Source of the DNA: Clostridium_F caseinilyticum
GTDB taxonomy: Bacteria; Bacillota; Clostridia; Clostridiales; Clostridiaceae
Strand: one strand, 5' to 3'
Assembly: GCF_046127645.1 (NCBI RefSeq)
Contig: NZ_CP175919.1
Length of the DNA stretch: 64,000 nucleotides
The notes beneath the pieces are model-generated. The model was given only the letters and a program-made list of their open reading frames with translations. It did not search any database and was not told the origin of the DNA. The number at the start of each line of letters is the position of its first letter. Within the stretch, counting starts at the first letter, position 1. Position numbers and translations under genes: made by a program. Of this stretch, positions 9,611 through 19,054 are shown one piece after another.

Positions 9611-9635
9611 AAAAAGCTCTTAATAAGAGCTTTTT
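9611..9635 (-). terminator. Terminator between miaB and mutS
   Basis: AAAAAGCTCTTA and TAAGAGCTTTTT form a 12-bp stem with a 1-nt spacer and a T-run on the minus strand. It lies just before the mutS ribosome binding site, so mutS may depend on readthrough or an unseen promoter. Confidence 0.75.
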
Positions 9636-9644
9636 AGTTTATAT

Positions 9645-10997
9645 TTAAATTTCTTCTCCTGTTAATGAAAAAGAGTTTGCTTTTGTTATTTTAACATTAA
9701 CAAGCTTGCCTATAGAATCTTTATTTCCATCAAAGTTAACAAGTTTTCCTGTTCTTGTTCTACCCATTAATTTATTTTCATCATTTTTACTAGTACCCTC
9801 TACTAAAACTTCTTCTAATCTTCCTTCATAAGCTTTGTTCTTTTTAGCGCTTATTTCATTAACTACTTCTACTAATCTATTAAATCTTTTATGTTTTACA
9901 TCTTCAGGTACTTGATCTTCAAATTTAGCAGCTGGAGTTCCTTTTCTTATGGAATATAAGAAGGTAAAAGCAGAATCATATTCTACTTCCTTTACTAGAC
10001 TTAATGTATCTTCGAAGTCTTCTTCAGTTTCTCCAGGGAATCCTACTATTATATCAGTAGAAATTGCTACATTAGGTATAAGTTCTTTTATTTTAGATAC
10101 TACATTTAAATATTTTTCTCTATCATAATGTCTATTCATTTTTTTTAGTATATTACTAGACCCTGATTGTACAGGAAGATGAATTTGTTCGCATAGTTTA
10201 TCACATTTAGCAATTGCTTCTATAACATCATCTGTTAAATCCTTTGGATGGGAAGTCATGAATCTTACTCTTTCTATTCCATCTATAGTATTTACTCTTT
10301 CCAAAAGTTTAGCAAAAGTAACCTTTGGTTCTAAGTCCTTACCATAAGAATTAACATTTTGTCCTAGTAAAGTTATTTCTTTATAACCTTCTGAAACCAA
10401 TTTTTTGATTTCATCTTCTATGTTTTCAGGAGTTCTACTTCTTTCTCTTCCTCTAACATAAGGAACTATGCAATAAGTACAAAAATTATTGCATCCATAC
10501 ATTATGGTAACAAAAGCTTTCATAGTATTTTTTCTATCTATTGGCATATTTTCTATTATACCATCTTCTTTTTCTTGCACTTTTAATACAGATGTATGCT
10601 TCTTTTTAACTTCATTTAAATAATTTACAAAGTTATGTAAATTATGAGTACCTATTATAATATCTACAAAAGGAAACTTCTTTTTAATAGTTTCTGCCAT
10701 ACCCTTTTGTTGCATCATGCAACCAGTTACAGCTATAATTAAATTTGCATTTTTAGTTTTTAAACCTTTAAGTATTCCTAAGTTACCATATACTTTAAGT
10801 TCAGCGTTTTCTCTAACACAACAAGTATTAAATATAATTACATCTGCCTCTTCTCTTTCTTCAGTTCGTATATATCCTTCTTTTTTTAACATGCCAGAGA
10901 GTTTTTCTGAATCTTCTTCATTCATTTGACAACCCCAGGTTTCTATAAAAAATTTACCTGTAACATTTATATCTTGTGTACTTAATATTTCATTCAC
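9645..10997 (-). CDS. miaB: tRNA-2-methylthio-N6-dimethylallyladenosine synthase MiaB
   Basis: A radical-SAM methylthiotransferase that converts the i6A37 made by MiaA to ms2i6A37. The N-terminal domain has three cluster-binding cysteines (GCQMN, CCVREN, GCMMQQ). The radical SAM motif is CNNFCTYC (C-x3-C-x2-C), followed by PYVRGRERSR. The C-terminal TRAM domain (about 385-448) ends in TKANSFSLTGEEI. At 450 residues it is typical. The start is a GTG with ribosome binding site GAGGTGA and a 7-nt spacer. Confidence 0.97.
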   Translation of the reverse strand: MNEILSTQDINVTGKFFIETWGCQMNEEDSEKLSGMLKKEGYIRTEEREEADVIIFNTCCVRENAELKVYGNLGILKGLKTKNANLIIAVTGCMMQQKGMAETIKKKFPFVDIIIGTHNLHNFVNYLNEVKKKHTSVLKVQEKEDGIIENMPIDRKNTMKAFVTIMYGCNNFCTYCIVPYVRGRERSRTPENIEDEIKKLVSEGYKEITLLGQNVNSYGKDLEPKVTFAKLLERVNTIDGIERVRFMTSHPKDLTDDVIEAIAKCDKLCEQIHLPVQSGSSNILKKMNRHYDREKYLNVVSKIKELIPNVAISTDIIVGFPGETEEDFEDTLSLVKEVEYDSAFTFLYSIRKGTPAAKFEDQVPEDVKHKRFNRLVEVVNEISAKKNKAYEGRLEEVLVEGTSKNDENKLMGRTRTGKLVNFDGNKDSIGKLVNVKITKANSFSLTGEEI

Positions 10998-11455
10998 TAT
11001 TTGTTCACCTCATAAATTTAAAAAATTTGACTTATACATTATACTATATTTTATTGATAAATTCTAATAATATAATGCATAATATGAATAAAGTCATATT
11101 ATTAAAGTTATTATCATAATAGTTCAAATTATATGATAAATTAATAACATCTAAAAAAATTTTTTGAATATAATATTTTTTGAAAATTATAAAAACTCAA
11201 AAATATTTATTCTATTTAGTATATTTATATAAAAATTTAATTTAATATAAATGACAAAAGGAGCATTAACCATTATTTATTGATAAATTCAGGTAAAATA
11301 TGACAAAAAAGTTGACAAAATTTTAACATTACTGAATTTTTTTGAAAATTTTTTTAATTTTTTATATATTGAAAAGAAGGATATAATGAGTGCTTGTAGA
11401 ATAAATATTTATAAAGGTATTGATTAACCTATTATATTTTTGGAGGGATTTGCTA
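10998..11455 (+). promoter_or_regulatory. Intergenic region with likely aminotransferase promoter
   Basis: A gene-free, very AT-rich stretch between the divergent miaB and the 11456 gene. A possible promoter is TTGAAA (11342-11347), 17 bp, then TATATT (11365-11370); a TATAAT at 11382-11387 is an alternative -10. The ribosome binding site GGAGGG is at 11442-11447. No riboswitch or T-box signature was recognised. Confidence 0.35.
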
Positions 11456-12646
11456 ATGAATATACGTTTTTCAGAAAGAGCAGCAGGATTAAAAGCATCA
11501 GAGATAAGAGAACTATTAAAATTAACTGAAATGCCAGAGATAATTTCTTTTGCAGGAGGATTACCAGCACCAGAATTATTCCCTGTAGAAGAAATGAAAG
11601 GTATAATGCAAGAAGTACTAGATACTCAAGGAAGAGCAGCATTACAATATAGCTCTACTGAAGGTTACAAACCATTAAGAGAAATCATAGCTAATGAAAG
11701 AATGAAACCAGCTGGTGTAAACGTTTCTTATGAAAACATTGCTATAACTAATGGTTCCCAACAAGGTATAGAATTTTCAGCTAAAATTTTCTTAAATGAA
11801 GGAGATATAGTTGTTTGCGAAAGTCCTAGTTACTTAGGAGCTATAAATGCGTTTAAGTCCTATAGACCTAAATTTGTTGAAATACCTATGGACGATAATG
11901 GAATGATTATAGAAGAATTGGAAAAAGCTTTAGCAGAAAATAAAGGCAAAGTTAAAATGATATATACAATCCCTGATTTCCAGAATCCGACTGGAAGAAC
12001 TATGCCAGATGATAGAAGGAAGAGAATAGCAGAATTAGCTGCAGAATATGAAATACCTGTAATAGAAGATAATCCATATGGAGACCTTATCTATGAAGGA
12101 GAAAGACATCCATCTATAAAGAGTTTTGATAAAGAAGGATGGGTTATTTATCTTGGAACTTTCTCTAAAAATTTCTGTCCTGGATTAAGACTTGCATGGG
12201 TTTGTGCTGAACCTGAAATATTAGATAAATATATAATTGTAAAACAAGGTGTTGACTTACAGGCTGGTACCTTAGATCAAAGAGCAACAGCTTTATTCAT
12301 GCAAAAATATGATTTAAATGAACATATTGAAAAAATTAAAAAAGTTTATGAGAAACGTAGAAATTTGATGTTAGATAGTATGAAAAAATACTTCCCAGCA
12401 AGCGTAAAATACACTCATCCTGTTGGAGGATTATTTACATGGGTTGAATTAAGAGAAGATTTAGATGCTAAAGAATTAATGAAAGATGCTTTAGCTGAAA
12501 ATGTTGCTTATGTACCTGGTGGTTCTTTCTTCCCTAATGGAGGACATGAAAACTACTTTAGGTTAAACTATTCTTGCATGAGTGATGAAAAAATAGTTGA
12601 AGGTGTAAAAAGACTAGGTAAAGTTTTAGATAAATATTATAAATAA
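11456..12646 (+). CDS. PLP-dependent aminotransferase (2-aminoadipate/LysN-like, class I/II)
   Basis: A 396-residue fold-type I aminotransferase resembling the catalytic half of MocR-type proteins and the LysN/2-aminoadipate aminotransferases, but without a DNA-binding domain. Visible motifs are FAGGLPAPELFPVE near the N-terminus, TIPDFQNPTGRTM, VIEDNPYGDL, and the PLP lysine in GTFSKNFCPGLRLAWV. The substrate is probably an aromatic, branched-chain or alpha-aminoadipate type amino acid and cannot be fixed from sequence. ATG at 11456 follows GGAGGG by 8 nt, whereas the upstream in-frame TTG has no binding site. A second aminotransferase lies 300 bp downstream, suggesting amino-acid fermentation. 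Confidence 0.9.
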   Translation: MNIRFSERAAGLKASEIRELLKLTEMPEIISFAGGLPAPELFPVEEMKGIMQEVLDTQGRAALQYSSTEGYKPLREIIANERMKPAGVNVSYENIAITNGSQQGIEFSAKIFLNEGDIVVCESPSYLGAINAFKSYRPKFVEIPMDDNGMIIEELEKALAENKGKVKMIYTIPDFQNPTGRTMPDDRRKRIAELAAEYEIPVIEDNPYGDLIYEGERHPSIKSFDKEGWVIYLGTFSKNFCPGLRLAWVCAEPEILDKYIIVKQGVDLQAGTLDQRATALFMQKYDLNEHIEKIKKVYEKRRNLMLDSMKKYFPASVKYTHPVGGLFTWVELREDLDAKELMKDALAENVAYVPGGSFFPNGGHENYFRLNYSCMSDEKIVEGVKRLGKVLDKYYK

Positions 12647-12681
12647 CATTAAGTTATTTTAGTAGAATATATTTAAATAAA

Positions 12682-12731
12682 ATAAATTATCTCCTTTTAG
12701 GTTAAAATAAAACTAGAAGGAGATGATTTAT
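12682..12731 (+). promoter_or_regulatory. 19-bp hairpin enclosing the ribosome binding site of a small ORF
   Basis: ATAAATTATCTCCTTTTAG (12682-12700) pairs along its whole length with CTAGAAGGAGATGATTTAT (12713-12731), using two G-U pairs, around a 12-nt loop. The right arm contains the binding site AGAAGGAG and an ATG, and the GTG start follows at once. There is no T-run after the stem, so it does not look like a terminator. Translational control or RNA processing is inferred. Confidence 0.6.
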
Positions 12732-12893
12732 GTGTATGATGTAAAGGTTTTAGAAGAACAGGACTATTCATATAATGATAAATTAAAATATGAATGCATT
12801 ATAGATAGAAGTTACTACAATAAGATAGTAACAGAAAATACTTTAATTAACTTAAAATCAAGTTATGTTCCAAGAGAAAATATATTTTATTAA
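12732..12893 (+). CDS. Small hypothetical protein (53 aa) behind an RBS hairpin
   Basis: A short ORF lying between two aminotransferase genes. The chosen GTG start is 9 nt after AAGGAG; the in-frame ATG at 12723 has no spacer from the binding site. The product (VYDVKVLEEQDYSYNDKL... ending YVPRENIFY) is polar, rich in Tyr, Asn, Lys and Glu, with no membrane segment, signal peptide or known motif. Its ribosome binding site is buried in a perfectly paired hairpin, which argues for regulated translation of a real gene. Function unknown. Confidence 0.5.
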   Translation: MYDVKVLEEQDYSYNDKLKYECIIDRSYYNKIVTENTLINLKSSYVPRENIFY

Positions 12894-12946
12894 ATTTTAA
12901 ATATATTTATTAAATTTTAAACATTTATTAATGGGGGGTAAAAACA

Positions 12947-14137
12947 ATGAAATTTTCAAAAAGAATATCTGACATGCAATTTTCACCAATAAGAAAGCTT
13001 GCACCTTATGCAACTGAAGCTAAAAATAAAGGTATCCATGTTTTCCATTTAAACATAGGACAACCAGATATCAAAACTCCAGAATGCTTTACTGAAGGTG
13101 TAAAATCTTATGAAGAACCTGTTTTAAAATACTCAGATTCTAAAGGTATGGATCCTTTATTAGAAAGTTTTATAAAATATTATAAACAATGGAATACAAC
13201 TTTTGATAAAGATGAATTATTAGTAACAAATGGTGGAAGTGAAGCTATTCAATTTGTTTTAATGGCTTTATGTGATGTTGGAGATGAAGTTATAATACCA
13301 GAACCATTCTATACAAACTATAATGGTTTTGCTGAATCAGCTGGAGTTAATGTAGTTCCTTTCTTAACAAAAGCAGAAGAAGGATTCCATCTTCCAAAGA
13401 AAGAAGAAATAGTAAGCAAAATATCTGATAAAACAAGAGCAATATTAGTTTCAAATCCAGGAAATCCAACTGGTGTCGTTTATACTTATGAAGAATTAAG
13501 AATGCTTGCAGACATTGCTAAAGAACATGAGTTATTCTTAATTGCAGATGAGGTTTATAGAGAATTTGTATATGATGGATTAAAATATACATCAGCTATG
13601 TATCTAGAAGATGTGCAAGATAGAGTTATAATAATAGATAGTATATCTAAACGTTATAGTGCTTGTGGAGCTAGAATAGGTCTTGTAGCTTCTAAAAACA
13701 AAGAACTTATACATCAAATATTAAAATTGTGTCAATCAAGATTATGTGTTCCTACAGTAGAACAACTTGGAGCAGCTAACTTAATAAATACTCCAGAAAG
13801 TTATTTCACAGAAGTAAAAGCTGAATATGAAAACAGACGTAATATAATGTTTGAAGGATTAAAAAATATTCCTGGAGTTATATGTGAAAAACCAACAGGA
13901 GCTTTTTACATAGTAGCTAAACTTCCTGTTGATAATGCAGAAGAATTTACTAAATGGATGCTAACTGAATTTAATCATAATAACAAAACTGTTATGGTAG
14001 CTCCAGCAGCTGGATTCTATGCAACAGAAGGTTTAGGAGAAGATGAAATAAGACTTTCTTATTGCTTAAAAGGTGAAGACTTAAAAGAAGCTATGGAAAT
14101 ATTAAAATTAGCTATAGAAAAATACAATAGCAAATAA
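12947..14137 (+). CDS. Class I aminotransferase (aspartate/aromatic type)
   Basis: A 396-residue pyridoxal-phosphate enzyme of the aspartate/aromatic aminotransferase subfamily. Visible motifs are HLNIGQPDIKTPE, NGGSEAIQFVL, SNPGNPTGVVY, IADEVYREFVYDG, the Schiff-base lysine in DSISKRYSACGARIG, and the substrate carboxylate arginine near EIRLSYC. It may act on aromatic or branched-chain amino acids in Stickland fermentation; the exact substrate is not known. The ribosome binding site is a GGGGGG run about 8 nt before ATG. A hairpin terminator follows directly. Confidence 0.93.
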   Translation: MKFSKRISDMQFSPIRKLAPYATEAKNKGIHVFHLNIGQPDIKTPECFTEGVKSYEEPVLKYSDSKGMDPLLESFIKYYKQWNTTFDKDELLVTNGGSEAIQFVLMALCDVGDEVIIPEPFYTNYNGFAESAGVNVVPFLTKAEEGFHLPKKEEIVSKISDKTRAILVSNPGNPTGVVYTYEELRMLADIAKEHELFLIADEVYREFVYDGLKYTSAMYLEDVQDRVIIIDSISKRYSACGARIGLVASKNKELIHQILKLCQSRLCVPTVEQLGAANLINTPESYFTEVKAEYENRRNIMFEGLKNIPGVICEKPTGAFYIVAKLPVDNAEEFTKWMLTEFNHNNKTVMVAPAAGFYATEGLGEDEIRLSYCLKGEDLKEAMEILKLAIEKYNSK

Positions 14138-14138
14138 A

Positions 14139-14165
14139 AAATAACCCCAAAGGGGTTATTTTTTA
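14139..14165 (+). terminator. Aminotransferase terminator
   Basis: AAATAACCCC (14139-14148) and GGGGTTATTT (14152-14161) form a 10-bp stem with a 3-nt loop and a T-run, a textbook intrinsic terminator. Confidence 0.9.
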
Positions 14166-14166
14166 T

Positions 14167-15036
14167 TTAAGTATTCATTATAAATATATGTTTTTCCTTA
14201 TATAATAAAAAACCTAAAGATTTGTAAAGATTTAATGCTATTTCATTCTCAGAACTTACTCTTATCATTACCTTTTTAAAACCTTTAGTCTTCAATTTAT
14301 TTAAGATATGATTTAAAAGTATTTTTCCGTAGCCTTCCTTTCTAAACTTTGGAAGTATTCCGAAATTTACAATAAAGGGTATGTTATTTTCTAATATAAC
14401 TTGGCCATATCCTATATATTCGTTATTTTTTTTTATAAAAAAAGATGCATCTTTAATATAATAATCCTGAGATTCATCAAAGTATATATCCTCTTTAGTT
14501 AGAGGAACTCTAGTATTACTTTTAAAAACTTCATTTTGTATATAACATCTTATTTTTTCATGTTGATTTATTATAGGAGTTTCAAATTGAATATATTCAG
14601 GAACATACATAGAATTATGGAACTTTTCAAGACTTAAACATAATTCTAGAACTCCACTTCCTTTTTTAAATCCTATAGATTCTAATATGTTATAGTTATA
14701 ACCATTATATTCGCAATCATATTCTAAGATTAAATTTTGTCCTATACATTTTACAAGATAATTATATATTTCCTTTAAATTATCCGTTTTTATAATATTT
14801 AAAGCATTTATATGACATATATTTTTGGAAGTATTCGCCCATATATATCCAATGCACTCTTCCCTTTTATTATAGAGTAATCTTACTCGTTTTTTTAAAA
14901 ATAATCTTTGTATAAAACTACAGTTATTATATGAATCAAAAAAATCTTCATTTAATAAGTTGAAACTTTTACTATTTTTATTTAATTCTTTGAACTTTAT
15001 AATATTATCTTTATTTAAATTAATACATTTAAACAT
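14167..15036 (-). CDS. GNAT family N-acetyltransferase
   Basis: A 289-residue protein with a GNAT fold in its C-terminal half. The acetyl-CoA binding region is NFGILPKFRKEGYGKILLNHIL, followed by SENEIALNLYKSLGF near the end. The N-terminal ~150 residues are divergent and may be a second, degenerate GNAT-like domain. The substrate is unknown. It lies downstream of a CotS-type coat gene on the same strand with a 77-bp gap, so a sporulation role is possible but not shown. The ribosome binding site is GAGG. Confidence 0.85.
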   Translation of the reverse strand: MFKCINLNKDNIIKFKELNKNSKSFNLLNEDFFDSYNNCSFIQRLFLKKRVRLLYNKREECIGYIWANTSKNICHINALNIIKTDNLKEIYNYLVKCIGQNLILEYDCEYNGYNYNILESIGFKKGSGVLELCLSLEKFHNSMYVPEYIQFETPIINQHEKIRCYIQNEVFKSNTRVPLTKEDIYFDESQDYYIKDASFFIKKNNEYIGYGQVILENNIPFIVNFGILPKFRKEGYGKILLNHILNKLKTKGFKKVMIRVSSENEIALNLYKSLGFLLYKEKHIFIMNT

Positions 15037-15113
15037 AATCAGCCTCTTTGTTAATTATTATAGTTACTTATATAGTATAAATCTTAATAAAATTTTAGTC
15101 AATTTATACTATG

Positions 15114-16172
15114 TTATTCATATTGTTCTAGATATTTTAAATAATTTTCTAAAAATTCTCTTTGTATAGCATCATATTTTATAACTTTATTTAGTTTTTT
15201 CATATATCTGGTTTCGGGCCAATGTTTATGTTTTATATATCGCTTTTTCCCTAGCTTCCAAAATTTATGAGGAAATATAATTAAAGATAACATAACTTCT
15301 AGATCTTCTTTTGTGAGTTTATTTTCAGAATTGTAAGCTTCTATTATCCCTTTGGCTTTTTCAAAATCCCATTGATAGCTTTTTTTAGTCATAAGTCTTC
15401 GTATATATTTCCCTAAATCATTTACTTGTAAATCTATTATTATGCTATCCAAATCTATTATATAATACTCTGTGCCCTTTTTAATTATATTCTGATAATA
15501 AAAACTATGATGACATAAACTTTTATTTTTTTGAGTATCTTTAGATAATTTATAATAGTCAGATTTATTTAAAAAGGAAAGTGCTACCATAGCCCTTTCA
15601 TAGAAACTATCTATATGTTCTTTATAAGTAATATCAAATTCATTTTTAATTTTTTTATTTTCTATGTTATTTCTAAATCTATCCATATCTGATATTCTTT
15701 TATTAAACCTTTTAGGCCATTTTTTTAGATCACTTTTTATTTTTAATCTATTTATATCAATTTTTTTTGTAGTTTTGTGAAATTGAGCTAAAACTTTAGC
15801 ACAATTTTCTGCTTCTGATACATCATTTAAATCACATTCGTTACCATCTATCCATTCCGTAGCATAGAATACCCATTTTTTATACTTTATATAGTTCCCA
15901 TTATCTTTAGTTTTGTAATAGGAGGCTACATTGTTAAATCCTGCATTTTTTAATTCTTCTACAAATATAAATCCATTCCTTATTTTATATTTACCATGCC
16001 TAGTTCTCTTTAAACATTTATTTCCTGTTGTGGTTTCAACTTTATATACACTTCTTACTTTAGAAAAATCTATAACATTAAAGTTATATTTACTTAGTAC
16101 TTTATTAATCATTTGTCTTTCTTTTTTAGTAATATGGCTTTCATCATAATTAATAACTCTTCTATTCCCCAT
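15114..16172 (-). CDS. cotS: CotS/YutH-family spore coat protein (kinase-like fold)
   Basis: A 352-residue protein of the CotS/CotI/YutH group, spore-coat proteins with an aminoglycoside-phosphotransferase-like fold. The region after the catalytic-loop position (SLCHHSFYYQNIIKKGTEY) and the metal-binding part (YYIIDLDSIIIDLQVNDLGKYIRRL) match the family. The first Asp of the usual kinase catalytic loop (HGD) is replaced by HHS, so activity is doubtful unless the chemistry differs. It is expected on the forespore surface or in the coat. The ribosome binding site AAGGGAGG is well spaced from ATG. Confidence 0.88.
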   Translation of the reverse strand: MGNRRVINYDESHITKKERQMINKVLSKYNFNVIDFSKVRSVYKVETTTGNKCLKRTRHGKYKIRNGFIFVEELKNAGFNNVASYYKTKDNGNYIKYKKWVFYATEWIDGNECDLNDVSEAENCAKVLAQFHKTTKKIDINRLKIKSDLKKWPKRFNKRISDMDRFRNNIENKKIKNEFDITYKEHIDSFYERAMVALSFLNKSDYYKLSKDTQKNKSLCHHSFYYQNIIKKGTEYYIIDLDSIIIDLQVNDLGKYIRRLMTKKSYQWDFEKAKGIIEAYNSENKLTKEDLEVMLSLIIFPHKFWKLGKKRYIKHKHWPETRYMKKLNKVIKYDAIQREFLENYLKYLEQYE

Positions 16173-16259
16173 CTAGATTCCTCCCTTAGTATATCTATTA
16201 AATTATATTAATAGATATAGGGAATATTACTAAAAAAATATATAAAAATAACAATTAAA

Positions 16260-16300
16260 AAAATAAAATATATGTATTAATATTTTCAGCTAATACATAT
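16260..16300 (-). terminator. Terminator after ispH-rpsA
   Basis: On the minus strand TATGTATTA and TAATACATA flank an 11-nt loop and are followed by a T-rich run (TTTTATTTTTTT). It lies about 45 bp after the ispH-rpsA stop. Confidence 0.6.
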
Positions 16301-16343
16301 ACTTTATATATTTAAGATTATACAACTTTAATTATAAATACTG

Positions 16344-18260
16344 TTAAAATTCTTCAACATCTTTTATGCTTAATGCAATTCTTTTTTCAGTTGGACTAAC
16401 TTCTAGTATTTTAGCTTTAACCTCTTTTCCTAAAGTTAATTCTTCTTCTGGTTTTTCTATTCTTTTATTACTTATTTTTGATATATGAACGAGTCCATCT
16501 ACACCAGGTTCTAGTTCTATGAAAGCTCCAAAGCTTGCAAATCTAACTACTTTTCCTAATACTATATTCCCTATTGGATATTTTATATCTACACTTTTCC
16601 AAGGATCTTCTGTTAATTTTTTTATACTTAGAGCTAGTTTTTTATTTTCTTTATCAATATCTAAAATATATACTTTTATTTTATCTCCAATTTTTAAAGC
16701 ATCTTCTGGCTTTTCTACCCTACCCCAAGATATTTCTGAAACATGTAATAAACCATCTACACCGTTAATTTCTACAAAAGCTCCGAAGTTTGTAAATCTT
16801 TTTACTTCTCCTTCTACTATTGTATCTTTTTCTAAGGCTTTCCAAGTATCTTCTATATGTTCATCTCTAATAGCTCTTAATATATCTCTTCTTGATCCCA
16901 CTATTTTAGTTTTATACCTATCTTTTATGAATTCAATAATATTAACTTCTAATTCTAAGCCTTTATATTTTTCTAAGTCATTTACATGAGAAAGCTCTAT
17001 ATGAGAAGCAGGAATAAACACTCTAACACCATTATATATACATATTAATCCAGCATCAACAGCATCTTTTACAATAACTTTTATAGTATTTTTATTTTCA
17101 AAAGATTCTTTTAAATCTTTTAAGGATTTTTCACGATGAAGTTCCTTTAAGGATAATACTACATATCCATCTTCATTTTTTATTCTAATTATTTTAGCTT
17201 CTATTTCATCTCCTAATTTAAAGGAATCTTCTAATATATTTTCCTCATTTAAAGTAGTTTCTTCTTTAGGTATAATACCTTCAGATTTATATTTTAAATC
17301 AACAAATAATTCATTTTCATTTAAAGAAACTATAGTTCCCTTTATTACTTTACCAACTACTATTTGCTGATCTTTTTCATTCATATATTCAAGCATTTCA
17401 TTTTTTGATACTTCTATTATATTATCATTATTATTCATTTTATTAATGGCCTCCTTTATAATCCAATCTGGTGTAGATGCTCCAGCGGTAACACCTATAA
17501 TACTTGAATTCTTGCATATATACTCAGGTATTTCCTTTGCATTTTCAACATGTATCGTATTTTTGCAATTATTTTTACATATTTCATAAAGTTTAGTGGT
17601 ATTAGAACTATTTTTACCACCTATAATTACCATGCTGTCTACTTTTTCAGATAGTTTTTTTGCAGCTTGTTGACGCACTTGTGTTGCATTACATATAGTA
17701 TTAAAAGCTAGTATTTCTCTAGATTTTTGAATTAATATATTAAGAACCTTTTCCCAATTTTCTTGCTTTTCTGTAGTTTGACATAACACACAAACTTTTT
17801 TATTTAAGTTATTTATATTTAAACCATCTTTTGATATAATAGCAGAATTATTACACCAACCATTTATTCCAATAACTTCTGGATGATTTTCATCTCCTAC
17901 TATTATTATTTGGTAACCTTCTTCATAATACCTTTTAGCTTTAATTTGTATATTAGCCACATGAGGACAGGTTGTATCTATAATATTCAAACCTTTATCT
18001 TTTAAATAGTCTATGGTTTGAAGTGGCACTCCATGAGATCTTATAATAATAGTATCTTCTTTATTAAGTTTATTTACATCCTCTATACTTATAGGTTCTA
18101 TACCCTTTTCTTTTAAAAGATTAACTACATCATTATTATGTATCAAAGGCCCTAAAGTATAAATTTTGCCTTTAAATTTTTCTTTGGTATTTATTGTTGT
18201 ATCTAAAGCTCTTTTAACACCAAAGCAAAATCCTGCTTTATCTGCTAAAATTACGTTCAT
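16344..18260 (-). CDS. ispH: Fusion of IspH (HMBPP reductase) and ribosomal protein S1-like domains
   Basis: A 638-residue bifunctional protein. Residues 1 to about 280 are IspH, the [4Fe-4S] enzyme that makes IPP and DMAPP in the last step of the MEP isoprenoid pathway; its three cluster cysteines appear in GFCFGVKRA, DTTCPHV and NTICNATQVRQQA. The rest holds four S1 RNA-binding domains: one degenerate near 300-370, then others with GLHVSEISW- and GLVHISKIS-type signatures. This fusion is characteristic of Clostridium and relatives. It follows cmk with a 50-bp gap; cmk-rpsA linkage is common in bacteria. Whether the S1 part works on the ribosome is not established by sequence. Confidence 0.96.
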   Translation of the reverse strand: MNVILADKAGFCFGVKRALDTTINTKEKFKGKIYTLGPLIHNNDVVNLLKEKGIEPISIEDVNKLNKEDTIIIRSHGVPLQTIDYLKDKGLNIIDTTCPHVANIQIKAKRYYEEGYQIIIVGDENHPEVIGINGWCNNSAIISKDGLNINNLNKKVCVLCQTTEKQENWEKVLNILIQKSREILAFNTICNATQVRQQAAKKLSEKVDSMVIIGGKNSSNTTKLYEICKNNCKNTIHVENAKEIPEYICKNSSIIGVTAGASTPDWIIKEAINKMNNNDNIIEVSKNEMLEYMNEKDQQIVVGKVIKGTIVSLNENELFVDLKYKSEGIIPKEETTLNEENILEDSFKLGDEIEAKIIRIKNEDGYVVLSLKELHREKSLKDLKESFENKNTIKVIVKDAVDAGLICIYNGVRVFIPASHIELSHVNDLEKYKGLELEVNIIEFIKDRYKTKIVGSRRDILRAIRDEHIEDTWKALEKDTIVEGEVKRFTNFGAFVEINGVDGLLHVSEISWGRVEKPEDALKIGDKIKVYILDIDKENKKLALSIKKLTEDPWKSVDIKYPIGNIVLGKVVRFASFGAFIELEPGVDGLVHISKISNKRIEKPEEELTLGKEVKAKILEVSPTEKRIALSIKDVEEF

Positions 18261-18309
18261 CTCTTATTCTCCTAACTTTAGTAGTTTTAATATTAATTTT
18301 ACCATAAAA

Positions 18310-18975
18310 TTAATGATTATTTTTTAGATCTTTTTGTATTAAGTTACATATTTTATTAACTACTTCTTCTATAGTAAAATTAGAAGTATCTATTAAAATA
18401 GCATCTTTGCTTTGTTTTAGAGGATTAATTTTTCTATTGCTGTCTATATAATCTCTTTCTTTAATCTCTTTTAGCACATCCTCAAAATTTATATTTATAC
18501 CTTTTCCATTTAATTCTTTTAATCTTCTTTTTGCCCTAACTTCTGCACTAGCTGTAATAAAAAATTTATAAGGAGCATCTTTAAGAACTACTGTGCCTAT
18601 ATCTCGTCCATCCATTATTACATTATATTTTTTACTTATATCTTGTTGCATAGAAACTAAAAGCTCTCTTACTTCTTCCACTGCTGCATATTTGGATACA
18701 TTATTATTTATTATAGGCATTCTTATAGCTTCTTCTAAATCCTTTCCATTAACAATTATATTATTACCATTAAAACTTATGTCCATGGAGTTAATTAAAG
18801 CTTTAAGTCCTTCTATATCAGATGGTTCTATATTATCTTCTAAGGCCATAAGGGTTACCGCTCTATACATAGAACCTGTATTTATGTACATTAGATTTAA
18901 TTTGTTGCCAATAATTTTTGCTATGGTGCTTTTACCTGCACCTGCTGGTCCATCTATGGCTATAGACATATTCAA
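18310..18975 (-). CDS. cmk: Cytidylate kinase
   Basis: Phosphorylates CMP and dCMP to the diphosphates. The P-loop is GPAGAGKSTIAK. The NMP-binding region contains YINTGSMYRAVTL, and the lid region has DGRDIGTVVL, AEVRAKRRLKEL and IKERDYIDSNR. Several starts are possible. An ATG at 18993 lies upstream of the AAAGGCGG ribosome binding site and is unlikely. A TTG at 18975 is about 7 nt after it, and ATG at 18969 gives the classical MSIAIDGPAG start. I use the TTG, with modest confidence in the start. It is the first gene before ispH-rpsA. Confidence 0.94.
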   Translation of the reverse strand: MNMSIAIDGPAGAGKSTIAKIIGNKLNLMYINTGSMYRAVTLMALEDNIEPSDIEGLKALINSMDISFNGNNIIVNGKDLEEAIRMPIINNNVSKYAAVEEVRELLVSMQQDISKKYNVIMDGRDIGTVVLKDAPYKFFITASAEVRAKRRLKELNGKGININFEDVLKEIKERDYIDSNRKINPLKQSKDAILIDTSNFTIEEVVNKICNLIQKDLKNNH

Positions 18976-19054
18976 TATTATTCCGCCTTTCATTAATGCA
19001 TTTTATAATTAACACTATATAATTTTATATTCTATAAAATCTATAAAAATTCCT

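Noticed and set aside
10998..11455. T-box or riboswitch upstream of the aminotransferase
   Set aside because: No T-box sequence, no terminator/antiterminator pair, and no known aptamer motif was found.
16519..16989. 156-aa plus-strand ORF inside ispH-rpsA
   Set aside because: Antisense shadow of the S1 domains, without binding site or plausible protein composition.
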